The notes beneath the pieces were generated by a model. The model was not told the origin of the DNA. It saw nothing but the letters and a program-made list of their open reading frames with translations, and did no database searches. Below are positions 9,350 through 21,513 of a stretch of 64,000 nt of DNA, one piece after another. Location of the stretch: contig NC_061080.1 of assembly GCF_021917145.1 (NCBI RefSeq), positions 4,942,693 through 5,006,692 on the forward strand. The letters run 5' to 3'. Every line of letters starts with the position of its first letter. Position 1 is the stretch's first letter. Source of the DNA: Hypomesus transpacificus. Its lineage: Eukaryota; Chordata; Actinopteri; Osmeriformes; Osmeridae. The translations under genes and the position numbers were made by a program.

Positions 9350-11623
9350 GTGAAGTGTGTGCGATCTGATAATGGAACTGAGTTCACAGGTGGTGATTTC
9401 CAGGCGCTGCTGAGGAAAAGCAAAATTAGGCATGAGACGACAGCTCCGTACTCACCACACCAAAATGGAACAGCAGAACGTGGGTGGCGTACTCTTTCCG
9501 AGATGGGCAGGTGCATGCTAATTGAAAATGAGTTACCAAAACACCTTTGGCACTACGCAGTACAAACAGCAGCAACGGTACGCAACAGATGCTTGAACAA
9601 GCGCACAGGGCTGACTCCTTACAAGATGTTGACAAACAAAAAGCCCAATGTGTCCAGAATGCAACGATTCGGGTCTGTTTGCTACAACTATAAGCAGGAA
9701 AAGGGAAAGCTTGACTCCAGGTGTGATCAGGGGCGTTTTGTGGGGTACGATAAAAATAGCCCAGCGTATTTGGTGTACCACCCAGATACAAACAAAGTGC
9801 AAAAACACAGGCTGGTGAAATTTGTGAGCAAAACAGCTGCAGAAAAACAAACACAGACAGATGAGCCAGATCTAAATAATGACAGTGTGGGGCACAGAGT
9901 CAGGACTAGGGGGACGCAGGGGGTCAACAGGAGTGCAGAAAAGGCTCTAGAGCAAAATGAACCCGGTAAAAGTCCACATTGCGATAGTCCAAGGGCAGCA
10001 AATGAGTCTACTGAGCATAATGAAACTGTTACAAGCGTCGATCCTGAGAGTAGGCGGTATCCAATTAGAGAAAGGAGGGCACCAAATTACCTAGACGACT
10101 TCGTGAGAGAAGACAGTGATAGTGACGGGATGCATGTCACAGTAGACTACTGCTGCAGAGCAGTTTGTGGCATTCCGCAAACTTATGGTGAAGCAATGCA
10201 GTCAGACAATTCAAAAGAATGGAGAAAAGCAATGAATGAGGAAATCCAGTCTCTAAATGAGAATAAAACCTTTACCCCGACAACACTACCCGTGGGCAAG
10301 AAACCAGTGGGGGGTAGGTGGGTTTACGCAATCAAGTCTGGTGTAGATGGGAATGACCAGTACAAGGCTCGATTTGTCGCCAAGGGCTACAGCCAGAAAA
10401 TGGGGGTAGACTATGGGGAAACGTTTTCACCTACAGCAGACCTAACCAGTGTTAGAATTGTGATACAGAAGGCAGTGCAGGAAAATTTACTGGTCCACCA
10501 AATGGACGTGAAAACCGCGTTCTTACACGCCCCCATCGACCACGAAATCTACATCAATCCACCAGAGGGCTATGAAGAAAAAGAGGGTGTAGTCTATAGG
10601 CTAGAGAAATCGCTTTATGGTTTCAAACATTCTGGAAGAAACTGGAACAGGGTTTTACATGATTGCTTAACTGAAAATGGTTTCACTCAAAACCAAGCTG
10701 ACAACTGTGTTTATTCCCAAGAGTCTAAAGAAGGGAAATTAATCATAATTTTGTGGGTCGATGACTTGATCATTGCTGCAAGCGATGAAGGAAAACTGAA
10801 AAAGGTGAAAGGGATGCTTGCAGAGCAATTCAAGATGAAATATTTGGGGCAACTCAAACATTTTCTTGGTATTGATTTTGATTTTTCTGATGGATGCATT
10901 AAGATGTCACAAGAGAAGTACATTAACAAAATTCTACAGCGTTTCAACATGTCAGAATGCAGGGTGAGAGATACTCCATGTGAGCAAAAGCTCGAATACA
11001 GTAATGATGCAGTTAAAATGACAGATATCAGGATGTACAGAGAGACCGTGGGCAGTCTGATATACCTGACGACCTGCACTAGGCCTGATCTGAGTTTTGT
11101 GGTGAGCAGGCTGTCACAGTACCTAGCTGAACCTACAGAGGAGCAATGGGTTACTGTGAAGCATGTCCTGCTATACCTTAAAGGTACAGCAGGCAAAGGT
11201 TTAACCTTTAGGAGAAGCACTGAGAATCTTGGTATAAAAGCCTACAGTGATGCAGACTGGGCGGCTGATATCAGTGATCTCCGCAGTACCTCAGGATACT
11301 GTGTTAGTCTTAGTACAAACAGTGCATTTGTTTCATGGAAGTCAAAGAAGCAACCTACTGTTGCACTTTCCACATGCGAAGCAGAGTATATGGCACTTGC
11401 TTCTACTGTTCAGGAATACCTTTACCTAGAACATTTACTGGAGAATATGGATGGTTACCAATACACACAAACGGTAATACACGAACACAATCAGGGGACG
11501 ATTGCTCTTGCCAGAAATCCTGTAAATAGAAAGCGTTGTAAACACATAGACATTAGGTATCACTTTATTAGGTCTACTGTGAATGAGGGTAAGGTGAATT
11601 TAATGTATTGTGCTACATCCAGC
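9350..11623 (+). pseudogene. copia integrase core, reverse transcriptase and RNase H
   Basis: Continues the same frame after the TAG. The integrase core has its second Asp (RSDNGTEF) and Glu (HQNGTAERGWR), followed by the GKLD region. Reverse transcriptase includes ARFVAKGYSQ, the first catalytic Asp (QMDVKTAFLHAPID) and WVDDLIIA for the usual Y-x-D-D box. RNase H has YSDADWAAD, the STCEAEYMAL block and NQGTIALARNP. Reading is lost at about 11,624 where the LINE enters; the last 26 codons reappear at 13,885. Confidence 0.93.
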
Positions 11624-13410
11624 ACTGCATTGATGACGTTGTCCCCAAGAAGGTTGTCCGGTCTTTCCCAAATCAGAAGCCCTGGGTTGATGCCGCGGTC
11701 CGGGCCAAGCTGAGAGCCCGTACTGTCGCCTTTAATTCTGGGGACCCTGATGAGTACAGGAAGGCCAGATACGACCTTCTGAAGGCCATCAAAGCAGCGA
11801 AAAGGGCCTACAGGACCAAGGTGGAGTCCAGCTACCATGGCTCTGACCCCAGGCGCATGTGGAGTGGACTTAAAGCCATTACAGACTACAAAGGGAGAGG
11901 CTACAATGAGACCCAGTCTTCTGTCCTACTGCCAGACGAGCTGAACTCCTTCTACGCTCGCTTTGAGAGGGACAGTGAACCCCCTGCAGTGGAGCTACCT
12001 GAAGGCCAAGCCAGTGGTGTGCCTACACTAACTGTAGCTGAGGTGAGGTTATGCTTTAAGAAGATCAACCCTCGCAAGGCACCTGGCCCAGACGGCATAT
12101 CAGGTAGGGCCCTTAGGGGCTGCGCTGACCAGCTGGCAGGGGTCTTCAGTGACATCTTCAACCTCTCCCTTAACCTGTCTGTACTCCCCACCTGCTTCAA
12201 GAGGACCACCATCATCCCTGTGCCCAAGAACACCAAGGTCACATGTCTGAATGACTATCGCCCAATAGCACTGACCTCTATCATCATGAAGTGCTTCGAG
12301 CGGCTAGTCAAATCATTCATCTGCTCCTCGCTGCCCCCCACACTGGACCCTATGCAGTTTGCATACCGGTCCAATAGGTCTACAGACGATGCCATCGCTC
12401 TGACCATGCACACCGCTCTCTCCCACCTGGACAAGGGGAATACATATGTGAGGATGCTGTTCATTGACTACAGCTCTGCATTCAACACCATCATCCCCTC
12501 CAGACTGGTCTCCAAGCTTGTGGACCTGGGACTAAGCACCTCCCTCTGCAAGTGGATCTTCCACTTCCTGACGGGGAGGCCACAGGTGGTGAGAATCGGT
12601 GACCGCACTTCATCTGTACTGATCACCAACACAGGCACCCCCCAGGGCTGTGTGCTCAGCCCTCTCCTGTTCTCCTTGTTCACCCACGACTGTGCGGCTA
12701 CGCACAGCTCCAACCTCCTCGTTAAGTTTGCTGACGACACAACCATCGTGGGCCTCATCTCTGACAGTGACGAGTCAGCCTACAGAGAGGAGGTTGACAC
12801 CCTGACATCATGGTGTCAGGACAACAACCTCTCTCTTAACATCAGCAAGACCAAGGAGATGATTGTGGACTTTAGGAGGCGGCAGGAGGAGGAGCATGCA
12901 CCCCTATTCATCAATGGATCGGAAGTGGAGAAGGTCAGCTGCTTCAAGTTCCTCGGGGTGAACATCAGCAATGACCTCACCTGGTCTGTTCACACGGACA
13001 AGGTGGTCAAAACGGCCCGTAAGCGCCTCTTCTTCCTGAGGAGACTGAAGAAGTTTGGTATGGACTCAGTCATCCTTACTAACTTTTACAGATGCACTAT
13101 AGAAAGCATTCTGACTGGTTGTATCACAGTGTGGTATGGGAGCTGCACAGACCGGGACCGCAAGGCCCTACGAAGTGTGGTCCGTTCTGCTGAGTTCATC
13201 ATCGGCAGGAAGCTCCCAGCCCTACAGGACACCTACCACACACGTTGCCTTAGGAAAGCCAGCAGGATTCTAAGAGACTGTTCCCACCCATCCTTCAGTC
13301 TCTTTACCCCGTTGCCTTCTGGCAGGCGTTACCGCAGCATCCGGTCGCGCACACGCAGACTGGACAACAGTTTCTACCCAAGGGTCATCAGGCTTCTCAA
13401 TGGACACTGA
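11624..13410 (+). CDS. Rex1-type reverse transcriptase (partial, open to its stop)
   Basis: About 595 uninterrupted codons. The linker before RT has FPNQKPW and RKAPGPDGI. RT motifs in order are NDYRPIALT, MQFAYRSNRSTDDA, the first catalytic Asp in FIDYSSAFNTIIP, TGTPQGCVLSPLLF and the catalytic box FADD (codons 12,727-12,738). A C-terminal region of the CR1/Rex1 kind follows, ending RLLNGH. The endonuclease domain is missing because the insertion is 5'-truncated, so it is probably not mobile. The frame is wholly intact, unlike the copia around it, which fits its being the younger insertion. It has no promoter of its own. Confidence 0.9.
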
Positions 13411-13884
13411 TATGGACATTTTTACTGCACACTAGTCACTTTACACTGTCACTTTCAGCTACTGGTTGCTCTTTCAGTAACATTGCACTACTGTACCTCG
13501 CCACCAGGCTCCTGTTTGGTCATTGACAAAGTCACTGATCTGTAAATTTTCACTACTGCACTGTACTCCATTTAGGTTAGATTAGTTTATAGGGTTGTAA
13601 CAGGTTTTTTTTTTTGTGTATTAGGGTTAGTATAGCGTACTATTTATTGTTATCTGTAATTTAGGAAGTTTTAGTGTTAGGGTTAGTATAGTCGTTTATT
13701 TATTGCTATCTGTATATTTAGGAAGTTCACTTATCTAAGCTCAGCATAGATGTAAATTTGTTCTGTGTACTTATATGTTATGTTATGCCAAGTGCTTGCG
13801 TTGTCTTGTCTTAAGAATTTCAGTGCCCAGTCTAACCTTGTGTTGCTCTGTGCACCTGACAAATAAAAGACTTGAACTTGAACT
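11624..13884 (+). mobile_element. Rex1/Babar-type (CR1-like) LINE, 5'-truncated, inserted in copia
   Basis: A non-LTR retrotransposon 3' part in the same orientation as the copia. It contains most of the ORF2 reverse transcriptase, a 3' UTR of about 470 bp and a terminal AATAAAAGACTTGAACTTGA tail. Copia sequence flanks it on both sides (YCATSST before, DEMVADVTTKP after). No long target duplication is visible, only possible ACT microhomology at the junctions, which is usual for this clade. Confidence 0.88.
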
Positions 13885-13968
13885 ACTGATGAAATGGTCG
13901 CTGATGTGACGACGAAGCCTGTCAGCAAGTTCAAACTGGGAAAGTTTGCAGGTCTTCTTTTTGGTGAC
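13885..13968 (+). pseudogene. copia RNase H C-terminus, separated from the rest by the LINE
   Basis: Reads DEMVADVTTKPVSKFKLGKF and then AGLLFGD and a stop at about 13,966-13,968. ADxxTKP is the conserved end of copia pol. It directly continues the reading that stops at 11,623. Confidence 0.9.
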
Positions 13969-14038
13969 TAATATGTGTAAGCCAAAGGTACACATTTGTT
14001 TAACTTGTTTTGGTGTTTTTGTGTTACCAACCTGAGTA

Positions 14039-14048
14039 CAAGTGGGGA
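14039..14048 (+). promoter_or_regulatory. Polypurine tract of copia element
   Basis: An AAGTGGGGA run immediately precedes the 3' LTR; this is the plus-strand primer site. Confidence 0.75.
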
Positions 14049-14369
14049 TGTTAAAATGTAAGCCTATTTTTTATGTTCTCAGGTTACATGACTGTAAATA
14101 TTATTTACTCTTAGCGACACAAGAGGGCGCAAGAGCACACTAATTAATGTGATGAATGTTTATGTATTGTATTGTGACCTAATGGACTTCCCGTACATGG
14201 ACATTTTTATGCGTAACGTTTCTTACTTTAAAAAATTTAGTCCGCGCTCAACCCAACTGGCAGATGGCCACATTTCATTGTTCTGGAATAAATGTCCTAT
14301 AATGAGAGAAGTCGTCAGCCTCCTTCATACGCATCGTCAGCAGCACCACTCTGCTGATAAAACTCAGCA
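14049..14369 (+). repeat. 3' LTR of copia element
   Basis: 321 bp, TG...CA, followed by the AGCAC target duplication at 14,370-14,374. Compared with the 5' LTR I count seven substitutions and one 2-bp indel. Confidence 0.95.
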
Positions 14370-14399
14370 AGCACAATACAAGTATGTTTAAATAATACA

Positions 14400-14566
14400 C
14401 TACAATTCTCTTTCATCCCATGTGAATTGGGTGCAATCTGTCATACTACAATGACGATTTGATGGACAGTAGAAATGTTGGCGGTTCAGAGACAATTCTG
14501 GGGTAAAACCCCCAATTAGGACTCGGCCTAGAGTAGGCTTAGAGCAAGCATCATGACATTAGGTTC
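14400..14566 (-). repeat. Diverged copy of the H2A 3' flank
   Basis: This resembles 15,103-15,240. Shared blocks include CTACAATTC(C/T)CTTTCATCCCA, ACTCGGCCTAGAGTAG and CATCATGACATT-like sequence. It looks like a remnant of another histone repeat unit just inside the right arm. Confidence 0.65.
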
Positions 14567-15309
14567 ACCATGTCCATTTTACCCACCAAACTGTCGTTAT
14601 TCAACTATGACAAGGTAAACTGTTTTGCAGTCAATGACCCCTTTAAGACTAACGAATATATTGTAATGACCGACTAGATCAGAAAGCAACAATTGTCTAG
14701 ACATGCGATGACGTTTCAGAAGTTAAGGTTTATTCACCCAGTGTCACACAGGCTACTGATTGGCCATAGCCCACGCCAAATAAAAGAATGGTAACACACA
14801 AAACAATCGTGACAACCTCTTCAATAACCCAGGCGTAACAGGAAGAACAAAGACCAAAACTGGTCCTATAACCGCCAATGCCCCATCACCCCTTGCCCAA
14901 CCCCCTCTCCATGCCCCTCCACCAACAACCAGGACACCCGGCATCATAACACTCTGGGCACTACCGCAATTGGCAGACAGCAGGCCGATCGGCATGTGAG
15001 ACCCCACGAACACTGGGCAATGGCAAACAACCAACAGCCCAACATGTAACATCTGTCTGGTCGGGTCACTACACAATTAGTATCTTTAAATACCCACGTG
15101 CACTACAATTCCCTTTCATCCCACGAGATTTCTGAAAAAGAGGTCCACCATAACTTTGATGGGATTCAGTAGCCATTCTGGAGTAAAAAAAACTATTATG
15201 GACTCGGCCTAGAGTAGACAAAGCGTCATGACATTTCACTCATATCCACAGTCTGACTACTTCAGGTTATTACTCAAACGGACATAGTGCGCTTTTAAGA
15301 CAAGTGGGT

Positions 15310-15325
15310 GGCTCTTAAAAGAGCC
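15310..15325 (-). terminator. Histone mRNA 3' stem-loop (right H2A)
   Basis: GGCTCTTTTAAGAGCC on the minus strand with ACCCA after it, about 30 bases past the H2A stop. Confidence 0.95.
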
Positions 15326-15356
15326 TTTGGGATTTGACAGTGAGTACTGGCCTCAA

Positions 15357-15752
<396 letters not shown>

Positions 15753-16449
15753 TCAGTAAGATTCAAACTAGATTGCAACAGGAAGTCGCTCCACAGATAT
15801 ATACTCCCCTAGAACTGAGTCTCATTGGCCATTAAGTCGGTGCGGTCCTATCCAATCGGAGAAAGATTATGCCTTCCTTCCGCCTTACCCGGTGTCGATG
15901 CGCGCGCACATTCATGAGCCGGCTTTTCACCGACTTCTCTTTCCTCCGCGACTGTTTCGCGCTCTTATGCTTCGTGCAGGTTTGAGAATGTTCAAATCTT
16001 AACCGATTTTTAAAACGTGGGAGACCACAGACACGACCATGTAATCGGCCATGTAAAAGACTGCACACACCAGACGGTTTAGTCAAGACCCAAGACAACA
16101 CCCGTCACCCTTGGCGCCTATAGCTAATATAAGAGGCCCAACTTTTGAAAAACCGCAGTGTTGAAAGAAGGCGAGCTTAGCAGCCCTAAAGCGGCTAAAG
16201 TACATTATAGAGGTTCAGTAGGATGATAAAAGACCGACCGGGAGAAGGTAAATTGAGGAGGCGGGATGTTTATTTGACCTTTATTTATCCAGGTAAAATC
16301 AATTGAGAACCAATTCTCATTTACAATGATGATGTCCAGGAAGAGGTGAAGCGCATGCGCGTTTAACTTACATGGCTAGTCCAGAAAGAGTTATCGCCTC
16401 AACGTTGTAAAGAGCGGGAGGCGTGCCTTATACATTTACATCCCTCCCT

Positions 16450-16459
16450 CTATATAAAG
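16450..16459 (+). promoter_or_regulatory. TATA box of intact H2B
   Basis: CTATATAAAG about 56 bases before the H2B ATG. Confidence 0.8.
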
Positions 16460-16469
16460 TGAGAACTGA

Positions 16470-16889
<420 letters not shown>

Positions 16890-16924
16890 ATGGATGCAAC
16901 TTGACAGTTCCATAACACCCCAAA

Positions 16925-16940
16925 GGCTCTTTTAAGAGCC
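16925..16940 (+). terminator. Histone mRNA 3' stem-loop (H2B)
   Basis: GGCTCTTTTAAGAGCC, then ACTCA, 36 bases after the stop. It is missing from the left copy because of the deletion. Confidence 0.95.
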
Positions 16941-17854
16941 ACTCACTCCTCTATAAGATGGATGTTCCATGGTGCCTGCCGTTGTCACTGTATTGATTTA
17001 GTTTTTGAGCATTGGATACATAGGCCTACAATGTGTAGTTGGACCCAATACGATTTGTTTACCAGCTATGAACGTATTCTTCACCATCATTACTCTTAAG
17101 GATTGAGTGGGGGTTGGACCATTTTACTAACATGGGTCTTTTGTCTTTCAGTCAAATTTCCAAATCATTTCATACCAGTGATTCATTCAAGATATTTTTC
17201 TTTTGAATCTTAGAACAATTTGGCCAGATCCAGATGATCCAAACTGACTTTGGTAGCTTTGTGGTGTGATTACGATCTTTAGTTTTTGCTTCACACCTGC
17301 TTTTGAATTGGCATTCATGGAGGGAAGCACCCCTTTTACGTTTGCCAGTACATAAACATTCAGGGCAAGCCCATGAGAGCTAAACCCTAAACGTCTTGAT
17401 TTTCGAATCCGAATCGGTTTATTGCCAGGCAAGCTCACACGTACAAGCGATTTGCTTTGGTAAGTTGGTGTATTAACATATCTAGAAATATAGACAGACA
17501 AAACAATAACTGTATGTTGATGGCCTCATATGAAAAATTGTCAATAAGACTATACAATTATAATTAAGTTAAGAAGTTAAGAAAACTGTCAAATGTGTAC
17601 AGTAAATCTTCAAACAGCCAGCACTCTGCTCAGAGCTATCTTGATTTGGAAACAAACTAGTCTTGATCTTCTTGTCATTGTTGCCCAAAACTGTATTGTA
17701 CAAATGTATCACCGCCAGACATATTTTGGAGCTCTGAGAAACAAAGCATTCTTATTGCATACCACTGCCTTTCCTTCTTCCCTTCTTTATAGACTCAAAA
17801 ACATTGATTTTGTATTATTGTTTCAAACTCACAACACTTATGATAAGTGGTTGG

Positions 17855-18360
17855 GTGAGTCCCGCTTTAAAACCACATTGGACTTGACCATAGGCTACTG
17901 GCAAGTCCCTTTAACCCCCTATGATAGGGAAAAGACTGCCTCTTCAACACCTACCGGTTTATTTCAATATTAGACATCCCTTCAGCCTCCATAGAGCCCA
18001 GCCACAGTCCAACAGTTTTGGGACGTTTACACCCCAGCAGTGGAACATGGCAGCCTCTCTCAATTATGTGGTAGTCCACTAAAAGGACTGGGAAGATCAT
18101 GGGGACCAGGTGCGACGAGTTCTGAGTGCCCATCGTGAAGTGGGTCTGGTTGCCAATCCTAGGAAATGTTTTGCGGAACAAAGTAAGGTGCAATACCTGG
18201 GCTGTTCTGTTGGCCGTGGGCTCCTTACGGCCCAAAGTAAGAAGGTAGAGGTGGTGAAGAACTGGCCTCGCCCCACAACCAAGACCTCAGTAGAAAAAGT
18301 TTCTTAGATCTGGCCAGTTATTACAAAAGGTCCATCCCTTTCTTTGGTGACAACTCTAAG
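17855..18360 (+). pseudogene. Ty3/gypsy reverse transcriptase remnant
   Basis: Frame-broken stretches read like a gypsy RT: KTTLDLTIGYWQVPLTPYDR, the RT first-Asp region, with TASSTPTGLFQY after it (ends about 17,970). A later frame (18,110-18,305) has NPRKCFAEQSKVQYLGCSVG and KVEVVKNWPRPTT, the region between RT and RNase H. Several stops and frame changes, no LTRs recognised, no catalytic YxDD. Confidence 0.8.
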
Positions 18361-18799
18361 AGCCCTGCTTTTCTGCACAGGTAGGCCCTCTGACTCATGA
18401 TGTAACAAAGTAGTGCTTCGTGTTAGGCCCGGAAGTGCCTATATAAGAAATGGTAATCAAATGTACCAATAACAAAAAGTTTACAATCTCGAAAGACAAA
18501 CTCAAGACAAACTGTAATTTTGACTCCAAACTTCCACTGAGGCACGATTATTATAGTGATGCTAATATTTGTTGTAAGACATTAAACTTCATGACTCAGC
18601 GAATGTCCGGTGGCTTGCTATTTTCTGGCATTGTAGTTCTTTTTACAACTTAAAGACTAGGTGGACCTTCTATATACTAGTACTTTCATGTCAAGTTAAC
18701 GGTTCAGGAATGGGGTTCTCGGCATGTTTTGTTTTTAAAAATGAGAAAAGCACAATTCATTTTCTATCTTTTACTTTCAGAATATCCAGGAAGCATGAG

Positions 18800-19222
18800 G
18801 GCAGCAGCGTGAGTTTGGGGAGAGTCAGAGGGACAGGGGGAAGGCCTCATCACCCAGCCCCTCTGAAGAGGACAATGTTATCCTGAGCTCCCTCATGAAT
18901 AGAGGGATCCATTCTGAACTACCGAAGGGGGATAGGGGAACCTCTTACTTGACTGATTTTATGGTCAAACACCACTCCCCTCACTATGGAGAATTTGCAG
19001 GTAATCCAGTGTGCATTCATTTATTTCTCTGTACTGCATCTTTCAGGTAGAGTGGACAACCTGTTCCAGCTGAGTGTTGCCATCATTAAAGCAGAGTGGT
19101 TTGTGAAAGCTGAGCCAATGGCCCAGTCCTGCCAAGGCCAGTGTGCTCCAGGATTTGGGTTGCAAAGGGGCAAATCACACAATCCCACATCACAGGGATC
19201 TTCACAGGAATACGGGAATTAA
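18800..19222 (+). other. Possible exon pair of an unrecognised gene
   Basis: An open stretch from about 18,808 to 18,999 (including SPSEEDNVILSSLMNRGIH and TDFMVKHHSPHYGEFA) ends at a splice-donor-like CAG|GTAATC. 46 bases on, after a pyrimidine-rich TTTCAG, another frame runs VDNLFQLSVAIIKAEWFVKA to a stop at 19,222. The intron would be very short for a fish. I do not recognise the protein; it could be a decayed processed sequence. Confidence 0.25.
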
Positions 19223-20217
19223 AAGAAATTCAAGGGCATTAATTTGAAACTTGCTTTAATGTGCCGTGTGCATGTTATTGAGGAATGCGCACGGAAGAAA
19301 TTCAACCAAATTTGCATTAAGTCTGGTTATTTTAACCAAGATTATACTGCAAGATGGGTTTTAACAACTGCATTTCAGTTCCCAGTTATAGGCTAACTCG
19401 CAATTTGACAAATCTCCAGTTCATTCCCAATTATTCCTGTTAGTTCCCAAGGAAAGTTTCCAACTGTGAAAATTCCAACTCAATTCTGGATTTTGCCCTA
19501 ACTGTCAGAGTGAACCAATAGAATGCAGACCAAAGAAACCACCAGAGTGAAGAAAATCCCACAAAGATAAAGTAAATGTAGACTACTCTGCAGTTTGTTT
19601 TATTCCTGTTCAGTGCAACCAAGCAATGACGGGAAGAGTTTCACCAACACCTTGTTTGATCCTCTGTAGTTCAACCCAAACAGCTTGTTGTTCTATTGGA
19701 CCATTAAAACGTCATTATTTTATGTGACAGTTTCACTATGCAGGTTTTTGTTCCTACCTCCTGTCTATGTTTTGATGATGTCACAAATGGAGTCCATGAC
19801 GACATCATCAAAGTAGATGAGTACAGTTGAATGACTGTGCATGTCATTATAGATTTGTACCGTGATTTGTACAGACACGTCAACAAGCAGGATGCTATTC
19901 TGAATCTAGAAGTAAGCCTATACCTTTTTCATGTGCTCTTGTTTGTTAACATGCCACTGATTCATAGGAGTTGCGCTCAAACATTGACTCATAATTGATT
20001 AGATATTTAAAATATGGATAAAATGCCAACCATCATCACAAACAAATGTGTCCCGCTAAAATAATCAATTAATAATCAGTAATGTTCGAATTATGTAAAT
20101 GTATTGAGTATGATCCGTATAGCATACCCTACAAGTTGTGTTACTCGATTACCAGAAAATATGTTTAGGCTAGGCACAACGTTTGAGATCGATTGAAATA
20201 ACGTTGATAAAAACTGT
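19223..20217. other. Gene-free stretch
   Basis: AT-rich sequence with no supported coding, RNA or repeat signal. Confidence 0.5.
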
Positions 20218-20302
20218 TAGTGATGTGTCGTTCGTGAACGATTCGTTCATTTTGAACGAATCCTTATAAGGACTCGGGAGTAACGAGTCCTCTCAACGAG
20301 TG

Positions 20303-20530
20303 ATTCGTTCATTTCCCGACTCGGTCTTTCTACGAGTCTTTGGATCATTTTTCACGTGACCTGCATAGGCTCTGTAGCTAGAGGAAACGAACGATTCGTT
20401 CCTTTCCCGACTCGGTCTTTCTACGAGTCTTTGGATCATTTTTCACGTGACCTGTATAGGCTGTAGCAAGAGGAAACGAACGATTCGTTCCTTTCCCGAC
20501 TCGGTCTTTCTACGAGTCTTTGGATCATTT
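20303..20530. repeat. Minisatellite, ~90-bp unit, about 2.5 copies
   Basis: The block TTTCCCGACTCGGTCTTTCT recurs at 20,312, 20,403 and 20,492 (spacings 91 and 89), each followed by TACGAGTCTTTGGATC. A related unit recurs at about 21,040-21,135. Confidence 0.9.
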
Positions 20531-21488
20531 TACAAACATATTAAAAAAATTGTACTTGCGGCCTCATTCATTATATACAACCCCCTACGTACAGCACAGG
20601 AATTATAAATTAAGATCTTAAAATGGACTCATCGGTCATCTTTTGGATGCTCTCACAGCATGATCTGCTCTTACCAATAATGGAGCAAAACCCAGACTAC
20701 TATGAACATGGACAGTGAAGCAAACCTACTGTATACTAATGTGAGAAAATTATAGACAGTACTCATTCAGTATTTCATAGAACAAAGGGCTTCAAACGTC
20801 CTTAACGTTTAATCTTCTTTACTTACATTTCCTAAGCTGTACAATGTCGTTATCAAAAAGGGTTTTTGTTGTTTCCATCTGTTAAGTGGCATTAAGAATT
20901 TCTACTGCTGAATGGAAAGTCATCTGCAACATCTTACCTCTCAGAAGTGGTATTTTCTGGAATTGACAAAAAAAAGTCCAATGAATAAACGTGGCAAAGC
21001 AGTATTTGGGGTTGTTGGTACTCACGGTGAGGGTCACAGGGACCTTTTTTCACGTGACCTGCATAGGCTCTGTAGCTAGAGGAAACGAATGATTAGTTCC
21101 TTCCCCGACTCGGTCTTTCTACGAGTCTTTGGATCCTTTTTTCACGTGACCCGCATTGTATTTTTTAGTAGAGGAAACAGTTTCCTTATTCCCTTTCGCG
21201 TGGCCGCTGTTTTAGTAAGACGTGAATGAATGATATTCGCTCAAGTCATCATACTGACTGGTTTTGTTATTTTTACTTTACATTTACACTTACAGTTTAG
21301 TGCAGTGTAATTGTTTGACGTGATAATTAAATGCTAGTGTGATAATACATGACCAAATCATACAAACTCATGATACATTATTTTAATGCAGGAATTTATT
21401 TTGAAATAGTATTTGCTGGTGCACATGTCATGCACTAACCTACAGTGGACGTATAGGGGCTATACGTCCTTTGCAGTGGACGTATAGC

Positions 21489-21513
21489 CCCCAACCCCCC
21501 CCCCCCCCCCCCC
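21489..21513. repeat. Poly-C run
   Basis: A long cytosine homopolymer next to an inverted GTGGACGTATAG repeat; its length in the assembly is unlikely to be exact. Confidence 0.85.

Larger units (their letters stand above)
7230..14369 (+). mobile_element. Ty1/copia-type LTR retrotransposon, full length, inactive
   Basis: Complete element with two LTRs beginning TGTTAAAATG and ending CA, a primer-binding site, gag-pol, a polypurine tract and a 5-bp target duplication (AGCAC). Pol order is protease, integrase, reverse transcriptase, RNase H, which is diagnostic of copia rather than gypsy. It is dead: there is a frameshift in gag (about 8050), an Arg in place of the protease active-site Gly, an in-frame TAG in integrase (9347) and a Rex1-type LINE inserted near the end of RNase H. 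Without the LINE it would be about 4.9 kb, normal for copia. The LTRs differ by roughly seven substitutions and one 2-bp indel over 322 bp, so insertion is not very old. The PBS resembles that of Drosophila copia; fish copia elements are often placed in the GalEa-like branch, but that is not tested here. Confidence 0.95.
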
